Shown here piece by piece: positions 34,467 through 44,063 of a stretch of 64,000 nucleotides of DNA. This DNA is from Fabrea salina. Lineage: Eukaryota > Ciliophora > Heterotrichea > Heterotrichida > Fabreidae. Position 1 is the stretch's first letter. Every line of letters starts with the position of its first letter. The stretch lies in NCBI GenBank assembly GCA_022984795.1, contig JALIHJ010000041.1:1-64000 (forward strand), read 5' to 3'. The translations under genes and the position numbers were made by a program. The notes under the pieces were generated by a model. It was not told where the DNA came from. It ran no database searches and saw only the letters and a program-made list of their open reading frames with translations.

Positions 34467-36707
34467 TTATAGTTTTCTCAGTCCCAAAAAGGCTTCAGGC
34501 GAAGGATCTCCGTAGTAAGTCAGGGACACCCTTGCTCTTGCAGGCAGAGCCACAAAGTCAATGTTGCTTAAACCCACTAAGTTACCGTCCGGGTGCCTCG
34601 TTACTTTTCCGTCCTGGTTGCCTCCGCGCAACACAATGTCTCCATTTACAAGTAACTCCACTCTAGGCATGGTAGGTGCAAACACTCCGTAAACCACTTC
34701 ATAAAGTCCAGGGGCTACTGCCATTACACTAGGCATTCCTTTTTCCCACAAAAAGTTGTCAGGACAAGTGTTAACGCACTCTACTTCCCAACCAATTCCG
34801 TTAGCTCTGACTTCTCCAGACTTGCATATCCACCTTCCTACACAGTTTTCTCCGCACAAAGTTTCATTGATGACTGCTTGTTCTTCAAGGTAAGTGTCGA
34901 ACTCTCTGCGGTTTTGGTCTACTTTAGAGTAGATTTCATCCACCACCACATTTAGTTTGTTAAGGCTGACTTTGTCTTTGAGCCAAATGTTTACTTCGGT
35001 GGCGTAAGCCTTCTGCTCAAGTTCAGACTTAAGTGAGTCGAGTGATTTCTGCACTAAAGCAAGTTTGTCCCAAACCTTAGAAACTTCGCTGCTTTTAAGG
35101 TCTTCAAGGTTTGACTTGATTCTGTCAATTGAGTAACTGAAGTCTGAAAACTGGGACTTAACTTCTCCTTGGTCTGACTTCTCGTTGATTCTGTACTGGA
35201 GTTCCCTTTCCTTTTTAGCAAGACTGTCACTGAGTTGGTCTCTTGTGTTGTGTAGCTGAGCAACTAGTTCTTGGTAAGTCCTGTTAACTTTGTCTTCGAA
35301 CTCCTTAATATCTACCTTAGCTTCGTTGACTTTTCTGAGTTCAGTTCTGTCAGACTTAGTGTTGTGGACTTCTTTGATTTGTGACCTGTTAGTGTCAATC
35401 TCTTCTTTGAGTCTTTGAACTTCTTCGTTGAGTTTGGAAGTGTAAAAGTGTTTCAGAAAAGAAGTAGTTTCTGAAAGGTCTTTTTGTTGTTGTTCAGAGA
35501 CTTCTTTGGACTCTTTGTCAAGCGAGTTTAAGTTGCTTTCAAGCATTTTGCAGTAGTTGTCTAGGTTCGAGTATCTGGTGTTCATTTCTGACTGCATGTT
35601 TTGGTTTTCTAGACTCAAGGAGTACCTGAGTTTTTCTAGCCTTTGGTGAACGTCTTCTTTGTAGTTTTCCATAGCTTTAACTACGTTGTCTGCATCAGCT
35701 TTTTTAGCAACAGCGTTTGTGAGCTTTTCGAATTCAGAGTAGTTAGTTTTGGTGTCTAGTTCTGTGTAAAAGTTCTTTTGGGTTTCTTCTAGTTGGTATG
35801 AAAGACCTGAGTGCAAGTCCTCAATTTTCCTGTTAAGTTCCCTTTTTGTAAGGCTGATGGTGTTGCTTAGTGAGTCCACTTCAGCTCTTTGAGAAGAAGA
35901 TTCGTGAGCAATGAGTTTGTTGACTTCTTGTCTGTCAGCTTTGTTTTGGATTTCGCTGTTGAGTAACTCCACTGAAGAGCAGTCAGCTTTTTGTTCTAAA
36001 GAAGCAAACAAAGACTCAATTTCTGAATAGTCTGCTTTGGTTTCTAAGATGCTTTCCATTTCGGACCTGTTGGCTTTACGTTGGAGTAAATTAGTTACTG
36101 ACTCTTTGTTAGCTTTAGTTTCAAGTTGTTCTTGGACCTCGCCTACTTTGGAGTCAAACAACGACTGCACATACATTAAGTCTTTTTGGGAAGCACAGTA
36201 CTTAAGTTGTTTGTAGGTGTCGTTCTGGACTTCTTCAAGAATAGCTCTGAGGGCCCGGATTTCAGAGTGCACTTCTCTAGAATCAGCTTTAGACTCAAGC
36301 AGGTTTTCTAAGTCTTGGTAACTAACCTTGTTGCCTATTAAGTACTGAAGGTCTGCTCTGCTGACTTTGTCTTCAAGCAAGCTGTAGATGTCATTCATGT
36401 TAGTTTTGGACTCAAGGGTGCTCCTCATGTCTGTTAGGGATCGAGACACTTCAGAAATGTTAGCTTTAACCGCCAGTGCAGAGTTAAGTTCTGACTTAGT
36501 AGCTCTTGAAGGAAGTTGCATTTCCAGTTCTTTAATAGCTGCTCCTTGTGTTTTAACTACATCTGACAATGCTTTGAACGTTAACCTAACAATGTCTGGA
36601 ACAGATCGCCAGTCGTTCTTCCCGTGGAGCAAGTCTTCCACTATCATTGGACTGTAAGGGTCTACTTCGTTTCTAGTTCGGCTTTGGTACTTCAGTGGAC
36701 TGCTCAT
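34467..36707 (-). CDS. Long coiled-coil protein with C1q-like C-terminal domain
   Basis: 746 residues. Residues 70-605 are coiled coil with a repeating pattern of about 18-20 residues, L.(S/E)KA(D/N)..EV..L (for example LETKANKESV, LQRKANRSEM, LETKADYSEI), which may bind or bundle as a rod. A Cys-containing linker (about 608-640) leads to a C-terminal beta domain (about 645-746) with GLYEVVYGVF, LLVNGDIVLRGG and LSNIDFVALPARARVSLTY, reminiscent of C1q/TNF jelly-roll domains. No signal peptide, so probably cytosolic or ciliary. It starts 22 bases from the divergent aminopeptidase. Confidence 0.75.
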   Translation of the reverse strand: MSSPLKYQSRTRNEVDPYSPMIVEDLLHGKNDWRSVPDIVRLTFKALSDVVKTQGAAIKELEMQLPSRATKSELNSALAVKANISEVSRSLTDMRSTLESKTNMNDIYSLLEDKVSRADLQYLIGNKVSYQDLENLLESKADSREVHSEIRALRAILEEVQNDTYKQLKYCASQKDLMYVQSLFDSKVGEVQEQLETKANKESVTNLLQRKANRSEMESILETKADYSEIESLFASLEQKADCSSVELLNSEIQNKADRQEVNKLIAHESSSQRAEVDSLSNTISLTKRELNRKIEDLHSGLSYQLEETQKNFYTELDTKTNYSEFEKLTNAVAKKADADNVVKAMENYKEDVHQRLEKLRYSLSLENQNMQSEMNTRYSNLDNYCKMLESNLNSLDKESKEVSEQQQKDLSETTSFLKHFYTSKLNEEVQRLKEEIDTNRSQIKEVHNTKSDRTELRKVNEAKVDIKEFEDKVNRTYQELVAQLHNTRDQLSDSLAKKERELQYRINEKSDQGEVKSQFSDFSYSIDRIKSNLEDLKSSEVSKVWDKLALVQKSLDSLKSELEQKAYATEVNIWLKDKVSLNKLNVVVDEIYSKVDQNRREFDTYLEEQAVINETLCGENCVGRWICKSGEVRANGIGWEVECVNTCPDNFLWEKGMPSVMAVAPGLYEVVYGVFAPTMPRVELLVNGDIVLRGGNQDGKVTRHPDGNLVGLSNIDFVALPARARVSLTYYGDPSPEAFLGLRKL

Positions 36708-36729
36708 TTTACCGTTAATTAATTACAAA

Positions 36730-39039
36730 ATGGACTACAGAATACCTGAGTGGTTCAGCCCTAAAAGGTACGAACTCTTCATTGATGTTACTCCGAACTA
36801 CTTCACAGGAAGTGTAGTTATTGACTTAGAAGTAAACCAACCAACTAAAGAAATCCCCATCCACGCAGTAAGTCCGCTTAGAATTCTTTCAGCAGAAATT
36901 ATTTCTCCTGTGCGCTCAGAACTTAGTTTAGAGTCTTGTGCTTACGAAATGACTTTGTTGAAAGCTAACCAAGAACTGCGAAACAGTTTAGTTGTAAAAA
37001 TACTTTTTGTCTCAAAGTATTTGTCAGACGGAAGGGGGTGTTATGTCACTTACTTTCCTGACTCCAAAATGATCTCTACTCACTTTGCACCTACCTTTGC
37101 ACGCATGGCCTTTCCTTGCATGGATGAGCCTAGTAAAAAGTCTGTTTTCAAGCTCACAGTGTCTTGTGAGGCTGGCTACAAAGTAGTTTCCAATGGCCAG
37201 CTTTACAATTTACAGAACCAGGGTTCCAGCCAGGTCTATGAGTTCTGCGAATCGCCCCTTATGCCAACTTACTTAGTGCACTGGAGTGTATTCAAGCCAA
37301 ACTCTCACAGCAAGAATGGCATTGTAAGTGCATACAGCTACTCCCCCGCTTGTGAAGGGTTTGTAGACTTAGCAGCAAGTGCTTTAGAGTACTTTTGTGA
37401 GTACTTAAACTTTGAGTACCCTCTTCCAAAACTAGACCTTATTTCGGTGGCCTGCATGAGTGTTTCAGCTATGGAAAACTGGGGTTGCATTTGTTTCCAC
37501 TCAAGTGTTATGGAGAACTCAAGAAACAAAAGGGTTAGTTATATGGTTTTGCTTCACGAACTCGCACATAACTGGTTTGGGAACCTAGTGACTATGGAAT
37601 GGGTAAGAGTTACTTAGTGGGATGACCTTTGGCTCAAAGAAGGCTTTGCCAGACATTTCGAGTACTACGGACTAAATGCACTTAAACCAAGTATGAAGAT
37701 GCTTGTTTATATGATTCAGAACCTTATGGAGCCAGCTTTTAACTTTGACATATTCAAGCACCCCCTTCACCAAAGATGCAAGTCTAGTTCTGAGATAGTT
37801 AATGCCTACGATACTATTGTTTACTCAAAGGGAGGAATAGTTGTTTCTATGATCAGAAATGTTTTGGGAGAACTGAGATTCAAAAGTTTGATCAGGGAGT
37901 ACATAAAGCGGTACAAATGGGGAGTTGCTACTACAGAGAACCTCTTAGCTCTCTTGGAGGAGTTTGGGAGTTCTATTGACTTTAGAGGCTGGGTTATGCA
38001 AGACTGCTACCCCTTAGTAGAAGTAGAGGTTCACTGTATCTCCCAGAAAAAGTTTTCAGAGGATACTGAGGAGTTGTGGGAGATTCCCATAGAGTATGTG
38101 TGTCAACACGGAGTAGTAAGAGTGAACTTGACTCAAAGAAGTATGGGTTTGGAAGACCCTGGAGAAATGATAAAGCTTAACCACAAAGGCTGGGGGTACT
38201 ACCGAACTGTGTACTCAAAAGAAGCTCTTGAACTTGTGTGCAGGAGTTTATATTCTCTGGGTTTAGAAGACAGACTGCACTTAATGACTGAAGCCATGGC
38301 ATTGAATGCCAGAAGTGTAGTTTCTGATTGGTACATTGCTAATTTGCTGCTTTCTTATCCAGTTGAAACAGACTCTGAGTGCTTTGGAACCCTAGAAAGC
38401 TGTTTTTCAAAAGTGTTCAAAAGACACAAGGTTTATTCGCCCAGCTTCAGTAGAAAGTTTTTAGAGGTATTTTCCTTTTACATAAAGGAACTTAACCTGC
38501 AAAGCTTGGGAAGTAAAGACATTCCAGTAGTTACTAATCTGATGACTTACGGACTAAACCTAGAACTGGCTGAGTTAGTTCAAAAAAGCCCAGTGCCTAG
38601 GAAACTCCATAGAATAGCTGTGGCTTTGAGCAGTGATTTAGAAGCAGTTAAAGATTTGGTGAGTCAGGATTCTGGCTTTCTGAGTCTGGTGTTTAAGCAC
38701 AATCCCTCTGTTAGTGTTCTCAGACATGCTCTTAACTTTGCTTTTGAGACTCAGTTTGGGGATGCTTTGGAAGAGCCGATCTACAAAGAGTTCCTAGCAG
38801 AAGCCATTGCTTTAGAAGCTTTGGAAACTTTAAAGACTCTGGACTCAGAATACCTAGAGTTCCTAAAAACCATGCTGGAAAACTTACTCAAAAGTCCTTA
38901 CTACTACAACGCCCGCCTGATGAGTCTATTCCAAGAAGTTTCTGAGTCGACTGGTTTGTTTGAAGAACTGGTTCCGAAAGTCCATGAGCTCAACTCACTC
39001 TTTAGTGCAGAGTTAAACGAGCTGCTTGGAGTAAACTAA
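36730..39039 (+). CDS. M1-family zinc aminopeptidase, one 15-nt intron
   Basis: Exons 36730-37602 and 37618-39039, 764 residues in total. It removes N-terminal residues from peptides, like puromycin-sensitive aminopeptidase. The substrate motif SAMENWG (about 256-262) and zinc site HELAHNWF (about 276-283) lie in exon 1; the third zinc ligand, Glu of WLKEGFA (about 301), lies in exon 2. Removing the intron restores MEWWDDLWLKEGFA, an exact match to the family. The C-terminal half is the ERAP1-like helical domain and is slightly short. It ends 11 bases before RPC9 on the same strand. Confidence 0.95.
37603..37617 (+). other. 15-nucleotide spliceosomal intron
   Basis: GTAAGAGTTACTTAG: a consensus GTAAG donor, a TAG acceptor and an internal A at a plausible branch position. 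Its length is a multiple of three and it contains an in-frame TAG, so an unspliced message would stop after 291 residues, before the third zinc ligand. Heterotrichs such as Stentor and Blepharisma are known for 15-16-nt introns. The conserved protein motif across the junction makes the call firm. Confidence 0.97.
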
Positions 39040-39050
39040 TTAAATTGTTA

Positions 39051-39398
39051 ATGGAAAAAATAGGAAGTGTCAGGAAAGAAGCCATTACAAACTACGAAGT
39101 ACTGCAGTGTTTGAGGCAGTACTCTAAGTACAGACAAGGAGACTCGCAACAAACAGAACTAGAGCAACAAGTAAAAGAGTACCTGAACTCCACTCCTGTG
39201 CAAAAACTCACCAGAGAACAGATAGAAAACCAAGTTACTAACTTAGCAGGTCTAGCACTCAGTAAAGCCGAGAAACTGCAACTGTTGAACTTGCAGCCCA
39301 CTACTGTGGTTGAGCTGTACTTAGTGATCAGTAACTTAGAAGAACGCTTCAGCGAAGAAGAAATCCAAACAATTTTGAAGAGCTTTAACACAGAATAA
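39051..39398 (+). CDS. CRCP: RNA polymerase III subunit RPC9 (CRCP/Rpc17)
   Basis: 115 residues from the ATG at 39051 (an in-frame TTG 6 bases earlier is ignored). Rpb4-like helical protein with the family hallmark LSKAEKLQLLNLQPTTVVEL at about 78-97 and an acidic C-terminal helix (EERFSEEEIQTIL). It forms the Pol III stalk with RPC8. It lies 11 bases after the aminopeptidase stop and 3 bases before the HDDC2 start, all on the same strand. Confidence 0.9.
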   Translation: MEKIGSVRKEAITNYEVLQCLRQYSKYRQGDSQQTELEQQVKEYLNSTPVQKLTREQIENQVTNLAGLALSKAEKLQLLNLQPTTVVELYLVISNLEERFSEEEIQTILKSFNTE

Positions 39399-39401
39399 TA
39401 T

Positions 39402-39953
39402 ATGGAAAAGTTTGAGTACTTCCAGTTAATATCTAATTTGAAACACCTTCCACGGAAAGGTTGGGTGGAAAGGGGAGTCAACCAACCAGAAACAGTAGCT
39501 AGTCACATGTACAGGATGGCAATGTGTGCTTTTGCGTTAAAGGGAACTTATGACTTAGAAAAGGTGATTAAGATGTGTTTGGTCCACGACGTAGGAGAAA
39601 GCATAGTGGGAGACATCACCCCAGCAGACAACGTTGCTCCAGAAGAGAAGTACAGACAAGAAGAACAAGCTGTGCAGCACATTGCCAGTTTGTTGCCTGT
39701 TTGGGGGAAAGAGCAGGTGCTTGCCCTTTGGAAAGCTTACGAAGAAGAAGACTCGGTGGAAGCTGCAGTGGTGCGGGACTTAGACAAATTCGACATGGTA
39801 GTTCAGGCTTTTGAGTACGAACAGAAACAAGGCAAGAACCTAAGCGGGTTCTTCCAAGGAGTGGATGTGTTCAAAACCGAAGAGGTTAGGGAGTGGGCCC
39901 AAGAACTGTACCAAAGGAGAAACACCTACTTTAACAACTCAAGCTTAAGCTAA
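39402..39953 (+). CDS. HDDC2: HD-domain 5'-deoxynucleotidase, HDDC2-like
   Basis: 183 residues. Metal ligands are present: His in ASHMYRM (about 34), HD in LVHDVGES (about 65), and Asp in VRDLDKFDM (about 127). The family dephosphorylates deoxyribonucleoside 5'-monophosphates. The N-terminus LPRKGWVERGV matches the substrate-recognition loop of the family. The start follows the RPC9 stop after 3 bases; the stop is 6 bases from the convergent Rab gene. Confidence 0.92.
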   Translation: MEKFEYFQLISNLKHLPRKGWVERGVNQPETVASHMYRMAMCAFALKGTYDLEKVIKMCLVHDVGESIVGDITPADNVAPEEKYRQEEQAVQHIASLLPVWGKEQVLALWKAYEEEDSVEAAVVRDLDKFDMVVQAFEYEQKQGKNLSGFFQGVDVFKTEEVREWAQELYQRRNTYFNNSSLS

Positions 39954-39959
39954 AGCGTA

Positions 39960-40598
39960 CTAGCAACAATTATTTTCATAGTTTTTACGGATTGGTGCTA
40001 AGTGAGTGCCTTGTTTGAGAGTAGAGTCCTTGATCAGTGTTCGGTTTTTGAGACGGCGTTTGTAAATCTCTCCGAGAAGGGACTTAAACGCTTCTTTAAC
40101 GTTGATGTCTTGAGTAGCTGAAGTTTCTTTGTACATCAACTGGTGGGCTTCAGCGAAGTCCTGGGCTTCTTGGGTCTGTACCTGGCGTCCTATTTCCTGG
40201 CTGAGGTCAACTTTGTTGCCCACAAGCATGATAACAATGTCAGGTCCAGCGTGGTCTCGGATTTCTTCAATCCAGCGGGTAACACTTCTGAAGGAGTTGC
40301 GATTAGTTACATCGTAAACTAAAAGGGACCCTGCAGCTCTTCGGTAGTGGGCACTTGTAATGGACCTGTAGCGTTCTTGTCCAGCTGTGTCCCAGATTTG
40401 TGTTTTAACTATATCTCCGCTATCCAATTGAACAGTGTGAGTTACAAATTCTACCCCTATGGTGGGGTTGTGGTTCTTGGGGTCAGAGCCCTTCACAAAC
40501 CGCGCTAGAAGGTGGGTTTTGCCCACGTAGGAGTCGCCTGCCAGCACTACTTTGTATAAAAAGTCAAAGCTTTCGTCATGTTTACGATGCATATTCAA
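39960..40598 (-). CDS. Rab GTPase, Rab11-like
   Basis: 212 residues. P-loop GDSYVGKT, switch II WDTAGQERYRSIT, G4 NKVD, G5 ETSA, and a C-terminal CC for double geranylgeranylation (ENNCC). The N-terminus FDFLYKVVLAGDS and RDHAGPDIVIMLVGNK are most like Rab11. Rab11 acts in recycling endosomes and, in ciliates, contractile-vacuole or phagosome traffic. The N-terminal extension is short. The P-loop Tyr at the usual Gly/Ser position is a minor oddity. Confidence 0.93.
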   Translation of the reverse strand: MNMHRKHDESFDFLYKVVLAGDSYVGKTHLLARFVKGSDPKNHNPTIGVEFVTHTVQLDSGDIVKTQIWDTAGQERYRSITSAHYRRAAGSLLVYDVTNRNSFRSVTRWIEEIRDHAGPDIVIMLVGNKVDLSQEIGRQVQTQEAQDFAEAHQLMYKETSATQDINVKEAFKSLLGEIYKRRLKNRTLIKDSTLKQGTHLAPIRKNYENNCC

Positions 40599-40632
40599 TA
40601 TTCTATTAACGTCGCGATTAAATTTATTAAAT

Positions 40633-41592
40633 CTACAAGTTGGATGGGAAAAAATCCTTCACCATATACCTTAATAAGGATAGAGGCAGCTTCTCTAGCT
40701 TAAAACTGTCCTTAGGGGTTCTGCGTTGCTTAACGCACTCTCTGTAAGCCCAAAGCACTTTTAGTCTTGGCCTTTCTGAAACCTTTTTGATCGAAAACAC
40801 CTCTGAAGCATAGTTTTCTTTGCTGATTTGAATTAGTTGCCACCCAGAAACCGCCCACACAGACTCCTCATGCACTACAGGCGGAAGGAATATGCAGGGT
40901 TCTTCTAACTTGCAAGGAAGCATTCCTACTTCTTGGTAGTTGTTTTCTTGGAAGTCCAGCACACCTACTTTGAGGTTCTCTGAAAGTATTTTGAAACAGG
41001 GGTCTTCCATGGACTCGTAGCCTCCGAAAACCAACAAGTTTTGGGAGTCCAAACAAACACACGCAAAGGGGCCTAGAAGCGGAAGTCGAATGCTGACTCT
41101 AGTGGACTTCATGCTCAGCAAGTCGAACTGCACCATGTGGACTTCTTTGTCAAGTCCTGAAAACCTGCACCCGAAGGAATCTGTCAGCAAAGAAGTTTTC
41201 AAGACGTAAAGTTTGTTGTCGTGGAAGCACCAGTTCTTTGCGTTAAGTCTGAGTCCTGTGTAGTGTTCCCTCCACTCAGTTGAATCCCAGAGTTCGCAAC
41301 TATACGCAGTGTCTTTTTCCGAAAACACCCAAACGCAGGTAGAAGTAGCCAAAAGAATAGGGGAAGACACACTCCGGGGCAGCAGGGGCAGAGTGCTGGC
41401 AGTTCTTGCTAAGTAGTGGTCGTATAGGATTGCTTTGTTCCTCCAGCAAAATAAGATAGTTTTTTTGTTAACAGGAATAAAAGAAGCTGTAGTTGGACAG
41501 GGAGCCGGTTCTTTTCGGACTTCCAGGCCTTTGAGGTCAATAATTATTAGCATGCGGGGGTACTTAAGACATGCTGTGTAGTCGATTTCCAT
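40633..41592 (-). CDS. Uncharacterised protein, possibly a beta-propeller
   Basis: 319 residues, no family recognised with confidence. The sequence is mostly short beta strands, with several kelch-like units (LLVFGGYESMEDPCF, VWAVSGWQLIQIS, DNKLYVL) and no membrane segment. A basic C-terminal tail of about 45 residues ends DFFPSNL. Stop TAG. Same strand as, and 22 bases downstream of, the small basic protein gene. Confidence 0.65.
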   Translation of the reverse strand: MEIDYTACLKYPRMLIIIDLKGLEVRKEPAPCPTTASFIPVNKKTILFCWRNKAILYDHYLARTASTLPLLPRSVSSPILLATSTCVWVFSEKDTAYSCELWDSTEWREHYTGLRLNAKNWCFHDNKLYVLKTSLLTDSFGCRFSGLDKEVHMVQFDLLSMKSTRVSIRLPLLGPFACVCLDSQNLLVFGGYESMEDPCFKILSENLKVGVLDFQENNYQEVGMLPCKLEEPCIFLPPVVHEESVWAVSGWQLIQISKENYASEVFSIKKVSERPRLKVLWAYRECVKQRRTPKDSFKLEKLPLSLLRYMVKDFFPSNL

Positions 41593-41614
41593 TATAGTTT
41601 ATGACAATAATTCA

Positions 41615-42148
41615 TTAGTTAATTGACTTATTATGTAGATCCAAAGAATCGTCAGGAAAGGGCTTTCTAAGTCTGTGGAGGCTTCTCTTATTGGGAGTTG
41701 CTTTTTCAGGACTCATAGAAAAAGCTTTGAGAGAAAGGTCCTTTTTAAGCTGGGACTGAGAAAAAGACTTTTGCGGAGAAAGCCCAGGTTTAGGTTCAAA
41801 GTCGTTAATAGACACTTCCAGAATGTCTTTGGACCTTACGTTGAAGTGACTCACGTTGTGAAGGACAACCTTCTTCCTAGTTGAAAAGTAGGGTTCTTGG
41901 TATATAGAACTGATTTTGCGTTGTCTAGTTTGGCGGTCTTTAAGGATTCTTTCTCCGAGGAGTTTTAGTCTTTCCTCTATCATTATGTTCATTTTCCTCA
42001 TTATAATTCCTCTTACGTGACGTGAGTTTTTTGCCACTGGACTGCGTTTGCTTTCTCTGAGCAAAAAGTGTTTTTGGGAGGTTGGTGTGACGCTCCGCAG
42101 CATTGGGAACTGCTTTGCGTGGGAGTAAGTGAAGTAGTTGTTGCTCAT
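41615..42148 (-). CDS. Uncharacterised basic protein
   Basis: 177 residues, very rich in Lys, Arg and Ser, with a helical segment at about 50-85 (RKMNIMIEERLKLLGERILK). No Cys and no recognised domain. The start MSNNYFTYSHAK lies 58 bases from the divergent BAP31-like gene. A nuclear or cytoskeletal role is conceivable, but nothing in the sequence decides it. Confidence 0.6.
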   Translation of the reverse strand: MSNNYFTYSHAKQFPMLRSVTPTSQKHFLLRESKRSPVAKNSRHVRGIIMRKMNIMIEERLKLLGERILKDRQTRQRKISSIYQEPYFSTRKKVVLHNVSHFNVRSKDILEVSINDFEPKPGLSPQKSFSQSQLKKDLSLKAFSMSPEKATPNKRSLHRLRKPFPDDSLDLHNKSIN

Positions 42149-42206
42149 GCTTTTTCAGGTTCGTTAAATTATTATAGGCATTGCAAAGAACACTTTGCAC
42201 ATAAAT

Positions 42207-42716
42207 ATGGTAGAGGCATCGGACTTCCTTTCGAGGATGTGTTTTATACTTATAGTTGTTCAGACTGCTTTGTATATAAGCATGAGACTGGGACTTAAGT
42301 TGGGAGTGAGTCTTTTCACTAGTGTTCCCAAAACAGCCAAACTAGTAATTGGGTCGATGCTGTTGGTGCTCTGTGCTAATTACTCTTTAAGTGTACTAAA
42401 TACAAACCTTGGGCACTTTAAAGCCCTCACCTACTTCACGCTGTTGCTAGTCATGAAGTTCAACGAGGACTACGCAAATTTGCTTGAAAAACAAGAAAAA
42501 GCTACGATGAACGTAGATGTACTCCAGAAACAAGCCAAGCAACAAGCTGAAGCCTACATGAAGCTCCTGAACGAAAAACCCCAGGACGAGATCTCTGACG
42601 TAAGGCTAAGGAAAGCCCAAGAACAGATTCAGGACCTCAAAGACCAGGTTCAAAGACTGTCCCAAGAAAACGAAGAAATGAGACGCAAGGGACTTAACCC
42701 CAAAAAGGACCAATGA
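42207..42716 (+). CDS. BAP31-like ER membrane protein
   Basis: 169 residues from the ATG at 42207 (an in-frame TTG at 42195 is ignored). Two or three hydrophobic helices lie at about 10-85, then a coiled coil at 95-160. The C-terminus is KKDQ, a dilysine KKxx ER-retrieval signal, as in BAP29/BAP31. The retrieval signal must be C-terminal, so the TGA that ends the frame is a true stop; an in-frame TAA lies one codon later. Confidence 0.65.
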   Translation: MVEASDFLSRMCFILIVVQTALYISMRLGLKLGVSLFTSVPKTAKLVIGSMLLVLCANYSLSVLNTNLGHFKALTYFTLLLVMKFNEDYANLLEKQEKATMNVDVLQKQAKQQAEAYMKLLNEKPQDEISDVRLRKAQEQIQDLKDQVQRLSQENEEMRRKGLNPKKDQ

Positions 42717-42768
42717 GTTTAAGTCGTTAAATTAAGTCTAGGTTAAGTTATTTCAAGGTGTTGAAAAA

Positions 42769-43974
42769 ATGAAAGAGGTCTGGGGTATTTGTTTAGTGGC
42801 TTTCTTAGTTTCGACTGAAGCACAAATGACTAGAGAGACTGAGCATGGCTCAATCAGAGGTTACGGAGTGCAGGAAATATATAACTACCAAACTACAAAC
42901 AGAGGTTATGAAACTTTGGATCGTGCAACTTTGTACTGGAATCTCTCAAGCACCCAAGTCACCTTCAACCTTACTATTGACCCAGAAATACACGAGTTTT
43001 ACAACTGGTTCGGAATTGGACTCAAAGATCCCTCTGATTCAGTTTCAATGATTAACGCAGACTTTGCTGTAGTGAGGAACATTGGTCTCATTGGAGTTTT
43101 CAAAAACAACGTCAATGTGTCTCACATGAACACTTTTGGTTACGAAAAGAATTCGCGCCCCAAAAATAACACAGATAAAGACCTTTTCAACATAAGTACT
43201 GATTTTTCAATTTACACTGGAAAATTCTGGGTGAGTTGGACTAGAGACTTAAACACCTCTACTGATGAAACTCTTAATTTGACTGAAGGTAGCAATTACA
43301 CTTTACTTTATGCCTACGGAACAATCAAAGACTATGAGATACAACCTCACTCTAGTTCTAACAGAGGTTATGGAGAAATCACTCTTTCTAACGACTTTTC
43401 TGGAAAGGCAAACATTCCTTCCCGGAAAAAAGGTAAAGCAAAACCCAAGGACGCCGAGTTAGAGTGGCAGGCTTTTGATGGTAGAGTTATTTTTAACCTT
43501 ACTATTGACTCGGATGTAGTTAGAAACTATGACTGGTATGGAATTGGACTGAAAAACTCTTCCAGCGACCCTTTGATGGTTGATGCTGACTATATGGTAT
43601 TCAAGAATATATCTGAAATTAGCCCTAGAAACTTCTTGCACATGAACACCTTCAATGCTACTACGAACGGCCGTCCTTACAATGACACTAACAATAAAGT
43701 TATGGAAAAATTCGGCTCTGTAGATGAACATGGAAAAGTGTCGCTATTATGGGCTAGAGAGCTCGATATCTCTACGAATGAAACTCTGATGTTAACTGAA
43801 GGAAATGACTACACTCTACTTTATGCCTACGGAAAAGTAGCTGACGGCACCATTCAGAAGCACGACAGTAGTAACAGGGGCTATATCAAGATCACTTTGT
43901 CAAACAATTACGAAGAAAGCAGTGCTTTAGGTCTTTATTCGTTACTATTTCTATCGGTCTTTCATCTCTTTTAA
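42769..43974 (+). CDS. GPI-type surface protein with two DOMON-like domains
   Basis: 401 residues. Signal peptide 1-18; two tandem repeats of about 175 residues (about 30-205 and 220-385). Each carries VTFNLTID or VIFNLTID, a WFGIGLK or WYGIGLK turn, an M-x2-AD motif, and an ending with SSNRGY. This pattern resembles DOMON (heme- or sugar-binding) domains. Many N-x-S/T sites. A C-terminal hydrophobic stretch (LGLYSLLFLSVFHLF) after a small-residue patch fits a GPI attachment signal. Confidence 0.7.
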   Translation: MKEVWGICLVAFLVSTEAQMTRETEHGSIRGYGVQEIYNYQTTNRGYETLDRATLYWNLSSTQVTFNLTIDPEIHEFYNWFGIGLKDPSDSVSMINADFAVVRNIGLIGVFKNNVNVSHMNTFGYEKNSRPKNNTDKDLFNISTDFSIYTGKFWVSWTRDLNTSTDETLNLTEGSNYTLLYAYGTIKDYEIQPHSSSNRGYGEITLSNDFSGKANIPSRKKGKAKPKDAELEWQAFDGRVIFNLTIDSDVVRNYDWYGIGLKNSSSDPLMVDADYMVFKNISEISPRNFLHMNTFNATTNGRPYNDTNNKVMEKFGSVDEHGKVSLLWARELDISTNETLMLTEGNDYTLLYAYGKVADGTIQKHDSSNRGYIKITLSNNYEESSALGLYSLLFLSVFHLF

Positions 43975-44063
43975 GTAATCAAGGCTTTTAAAGTCTATTT
44001 AGGTATCATAGTTATATTAGTTATCCAATGATACTTTTAAGCATAACTACTGCTTGAGTAGTA

